A DNA stretch of 64,000 bases from Protula sp. h YS-2021 (taxonomy: Eukaryota > Annelida > Polychaeta > Sabellida > Serpulidae): positions 43,572,500 to 43,636,499 of the forward strand of contig OX457029.1 in the NCBI GenBank assembly GCA_949752745.1. The letters are read 5' to 3'. The position numbers and the translations under genes were made by a program. The notes under the pieces were generated by a model that was given only the letters and a program-made list of their open reading frames with translations, ran no database searches and had not been told where the DNA came from. Positions 61,401 to 64,000 of the stretch are shown piece after piece; positions within the stretch are counted from its first letter, which is position 1; each line of letters starts with the position of its first letter.

Positions 61401-62049
61401 TTTCGCCTGTTCTGCAAAAATGGTTTTTTTATGCATAGTAGTAGTAGTTTATTTCGATTTGCAGATATGACAGTTGAATTATTATAAGTATTATAAATGC
61501 ATGAACTTTCTCTAAATGTTTAACAAACAGGGACTAATATGCGGGATTCGCGCTTCAGAAAATAAAGTTGACCGCAATAGCGAAACAATGTAAGGCTACG
61601 CAGCTCTGACACAGAGAGTCAGTACGTTATCAGAACCTACTCGGAGCTACGTAGAACCAAGATGAACCTGTCTACTGTCTTCAAAGATGAACCTTTTATA
61701 ATACATTTTAATGTACAATTCTTATGCCTTGATACAGAATGTTGGAAAGCATTTTAGGTTTTATCACAGCTACTCTGGTTTTTGTCTGTTTCATTCCCAT
61801 ACCCCTGTGCAATAAATTACACATCGCTTTCCTCCTAGCACGGAAATTCCTGGAGCGAAAGAGCGACAGTATTTTTTCTCTTCCATAAAAAATGTAAGGA
61901 TGACATTATATATTTGCATAATAAACAGAATCAAAATATATCAAAGTTATGCATAGCGCATAAAGAAAAACTGAATCTGCCTTTTAAAGCGATAAAAACC
62001 TATGAATTTACCCTTCAATTCCACCGAAAAACTCCAGCGTAGACGCCAT
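52213..62049 (-). CDS. NAGK: N-acetyl-D-glucosamine kinase, complete, 10 exons
   Basis: Exons: 62049-62012, 57388-57304, 57043-56945, 56480-56338, 54545-54435, 54130-54018, 53636-53549, 53036-52936, 52712-52634, 52394-52213. Joined length is 1039 bp, or 1038 without one extra base in exon 4, giving 345 residues; animal NAGK is about 344. The product phosphorylates N-acetylglucosamine to its 6-phosphate in the cytosol, for amino-sugar salvage. Motifs: [19 protein letters not shown] (start, phosphate loop), [31 protein letters not shown] (Asp near 110 matches the catalytic Asp), [52 protein letters not shown] and [19 protein letters not shown] near the C-terminus. All introns have GT/AG ends and, apart from exon 4, all phases agree. 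The donors at exon 4 (GTCACT) and exon 7 (GTTAGA) are weak. Assignment to NAGK is firm. Confidence 0.93.
55392..55451. repeat. (ATT)n microsatellite
   Basis: About 14 ATT triplets (about 55409-55451) in NAGK intron 4. G-rich, C-rich and further poly-G runs lie nearby (55243-55271, 55567-55580, 55771-55786). Confidence 0.9.
56080..56275. repeat. Second copy of the 25.8-kb interspersed repeat
   Basis: CGCAACCTCATATCACGTTT, then GGGATATAGCATGTCAAA, ATTTGGCATGAATTTTAACA and TTTCGCCACTC match 25770-25960 in the same orientation. In NAGK intron 4. Confidence 0.75.
56338..56480 (-). CDS. NAGK: NAGK exon 4 with one extra base (frameshift)
   Basis: The acceptor at 56482-56481 opens GISVSGG, in frame with exon 3. 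The downstream part, [20 protein letters not shown] through VATASNS, is in another frame and joins exon 5 in the right phase. The shift falls at plus-strand CCC 56460-56462, where two C would keep SGGD intact. As written, exon 4 is 143 bp instead of the 142 that the phases need. No alternative acceptor restores the frame without losing the SGGD motif. Confidence 0.85.
57508..57572. repeat. 19-bp minisatellite, GGTGACGAGGTCACAGGA type
   Basis: Four copies of GGTGACGAGGTCACAGGA-like sequence begin at about 57505, 57524, 57543 and 57561. Each carries TGACGAGGTCA, nearly a palindrome. In NAGK intron 1, about 120 bp upstream (in transcript terms) of exon 2. Confidence 0.85.
57940..58412. mobile_element. 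Inverted-repeat element with GTAGGCTATTCCGGAATAG arms
   Basis: The left arm (57945-58030: GAAGCAAATAAGAAACCAGA, TATTTTAGTAGGCTATTCCG, ATTCGAATGTCACAGAA) is repeated in reverse complement at about 58308-58405. Each arm carries a smaller palindrome around TATTCCGGAATA. No coding content. A solo arm lies at 51394-51480. Confidence 0.8.
58413..62000. other. NAGK intron 1, remainder
   Basis: Open frames here (for example 59552-59818) show no domain. I see a C15-C18 run at 60545-60560 and GGGGCCCGG words at 60072-60098. No additional exon was found between 57388 and 62012. Confidence 0.35.
62012..62049 (-). CDS. NAGK: NAGK exon 1 (38 coding bases)
   Basis: ATG at 62049 gives [12 protein letters not shown] plus GG, then GTAAAT. 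Phase 2 joins A of exon 2 to complete Gly, giving FFGGIEGGASHSK, which aligns with the YGGVEGGGTRS start of known NAGK proteins. Because only 12 codons are present, this exon lies 4.6 kb from exon 2 and is easily missed. Confidence 0.88.
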
Positions 62050-64000
62050 ATTTGTTTACGTGCCGAAAATAGGATTGGGTATATTGTCGCCACCCTCGTA
62101 ATACTGCCCATTAGAGAACCGACAGTACGACGACGATGTCGCTTGGGGAGGTCGATAAAGGGTTGTTTTACTGTGTGTTGCCACCCCAATTAGCAACACG
62201 ACCCTCGTTCTCTTGCTATCCGAAGAGTGGCAAAGATGCACTTCTCAGCTAGTGAAAAGCGCGACTCTTCCAGCCTTAAATGATGAAAAGAAGAGTTGAA
62301 AAAGGTGCACTTTTCGCCAGGTTAAAAAGTGCGACTCTTCGGGGCTGTTTCTTTCAGAAACAGCTTGTTTAATCCAAAACTGAATTCAATAAAAAGACTT
62401 GACTTTTATCGGTGATCTTTAAATTTATTCCACTATTCCTTAACAGATTTTCTTTTACAGATTTATACCTTGCTAGCTTTATTCTCGGTTTCTCAATGGC
62501 TGTCAAGTAAGGCTTTCTCTATCTCTCTCTGTAGCTCGGTCAATGCTTGTCTGCCCTCTCCAGCCTCGCCAGGGGGATTTTATTCCCCGGCTATCCAGAG
62601 AGGGACTCCCCAAACAGCCAATGAGAAACCGAATGGACCCGCGGAAGAATCTTGACATGACAACATTGCTAATCAGTTATAAAGAAATCATAAGAAAATA
62701 TTCAAAATACGAAGAGAGTGGCGGAGCTCTTTCCGAAAAACATTGCCTAAAAAGGGAATGGGTCTCGGGTCGTTGGCAGCCGGGAGAGTTTTGGGGCCTA
62801 TTTTTTATGCTGCCAAGCCAATGGGGCCGTATTTTTCGATGGTCACGTCCAGAAACCTTGCCAGGCCCGTATTCTAAAAATCTCTAAAAAATTCTAACCA
62901 AAATATTTATAAAAGAAAGAGGGCGACAACTCTAGGGTTCTCACACTCTCCTCTTCTTAAAACTTGAAATACGGGGGACTAAGAACCGCGTATTTCAAGC
63001 ACAATTCTACATTCATCTCAATTTTTTGTCACCAACCCCATACTATACTAACTCCATGAAGCGATCCTAATAGAGGAATACCAATTAACAACTAGAGCTG
63101 CCTTGGAGCCAGTACTACGCCAGAGTGCTGGTTACGGTCAAAATACGAAAAGAGGGATTCTACTAGTTTTTTAATGATTTCTCCTTTTGTCGCCCATGCA
63201 CTGAATACCGAAAAAATTGGAAATACCCAAAAATTAGTATTTTTCATGGCGAACTTCAGCTGTGATACCGGTCACAGATCGTGTATCATGTGGCTGAGTG
63301 CTATTTACCCATTAGCACTTAACTAACATACATTTCCGTATACGAAAGTAATACGTAACAAGCACTCTGTCCCAAACCAGTACCTAATTAGCAATAAACC
63401 CTAATAAACTATAAAAATTATAAGATTTTCAAAAGTTTCAACTTTTTCGCTGTTTTGTTTACAAAATGAGCGCACCGGAAGACTTACGGAAATCTACGAA
63501 ATTTTTTTAAGCAACTATATTTCTAACAATACTTTCCAAAGACCTATCATTCTTTAGCCCCAAGAAACCTTAGTTTCTATTAAATAAACATTATGGCACT
63601 AATAAGGAAGGACTTTGATTGATTTTAATATAATATTTAAATGCAAAAATTTCCGGAAATTTCCAGATAGCAACACTAGAACCCCTAGCGAGTAAAAGAC
63701 GCAAAAATAACACATAAGTGACACATACGAGCCCTTTTCGGAAAAGCTATGCCAAAACCCAGTAAATTAGTCTACCTTTCTGGCCAAATTATATTACTAA
63801 ACCTAAACCATTCCACCCCCACTCTGAGATATGCATACTTAAAGCCTTCTTCTATTCTATGTTTATAATAGTTTACTAAAATCTTCACCGAAAATGCCAA
63901 AAATTGAACTTTAAAACAAGCTAAAATTCCAATTTCTTTCTTGTTGTGGGAGGTAATTTGGCAGAAATCCAACAAAACAGCTGACATAGCGGCCCACTTA
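62050..64000. other. Upstream of NAGK, no recognised gene
   Basis: The first 300 bp probably hold the NAGK 5' UTR and promoter. At 62237-62345 two units share GCACTTxTC and GCGACTCTTC words and can form hairpins such as GCACTTTT / AAAAAGTGC. The open frame at 62543-62887 shows no domain. The remainder is AT-rich sequence in which I see nothing. Confidence 0.3.

Noticed and set aside
62543..62887. 114-codon plus-strand open frame upstream of NAGK
   Set aside because: No domain, no codon bias visible and no splice or repeat context supporting it; a divergent gene remains possible but unsupported.

Overview
The window is animal nuclear DNA: AT-rich, split genes with GT/AG introns, microsatellites, SINE, LINE and DIRS remnants, and many non-autonomous transposons with internal tandem repeats. 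The mix of proteins (a SorCS-type VPS10 receptor, an invertebrate IgSF adhesion-type protein, N-acetylglucosamine kinase) and repeats ending near GACGGACAGACGGAC-like runs suggests a lophotrochozoan, most likely a mollusc. That placement is inference. No bacterial, viral or organellar gene was seen.

Three real genes were reconstructed by eye, all on the minus strand, from exon homology, splice sites and matching codon phases. (1) 2956 to 331: the 5' part of a secreted or membrane IgSF protein (signal peptide plus first Ig domain), running off the left edge. (2) 44081 to 9845: a complete 23-exon SorCS-like gene, 1116 codons, with signal peptide, furin-type site, VPS10 propeller, ten-cysteine module, two PKD domains, a transmembrane segment and an unusual poly-aspartate tail. 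(3) 62049 to 52213: a complete 10-exon NAGK gene, about 345 codons, with one extra base in exon 4.

Layout: 1-3 kb IgSF gene with a foldback element in intron 1; 3-9.8 kb intergenic (degenerate repeats, LINE fragment, TIR element, SINE); 9.8-24.6 kb SorCS exons 23 to 3 with repeats in introns; 24.6-37.6 kb a giant intron 2 made almost wholly of nested repeats, including a 5-kb array of a 114-bp unit; 37.6 kb the tiny exon 2; 37.7-43.8 kb intron 1 with further repeats; 44.1-52.2 kb intergenic with a decayed DIRS-like retrotransposon; 52.2-62 kb NAGK; 62-64 kb upstream sequence with no recognised gene.

The three genes have no obvious functional link. The most interesting structure is a set of repeat families that share one plan: a subterminal motif of about 12 bp, a core of tandem repeats, a GACGGAC-type linker, an inverted copy of the motif (often a perfect hairpin) and a CTAA-type end. 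This resembles Helitron/Helentron-associated elements, and copies sit inside other elements with terminal inverted repeats. I saw no gene cluster that looks like a new protein-based system.
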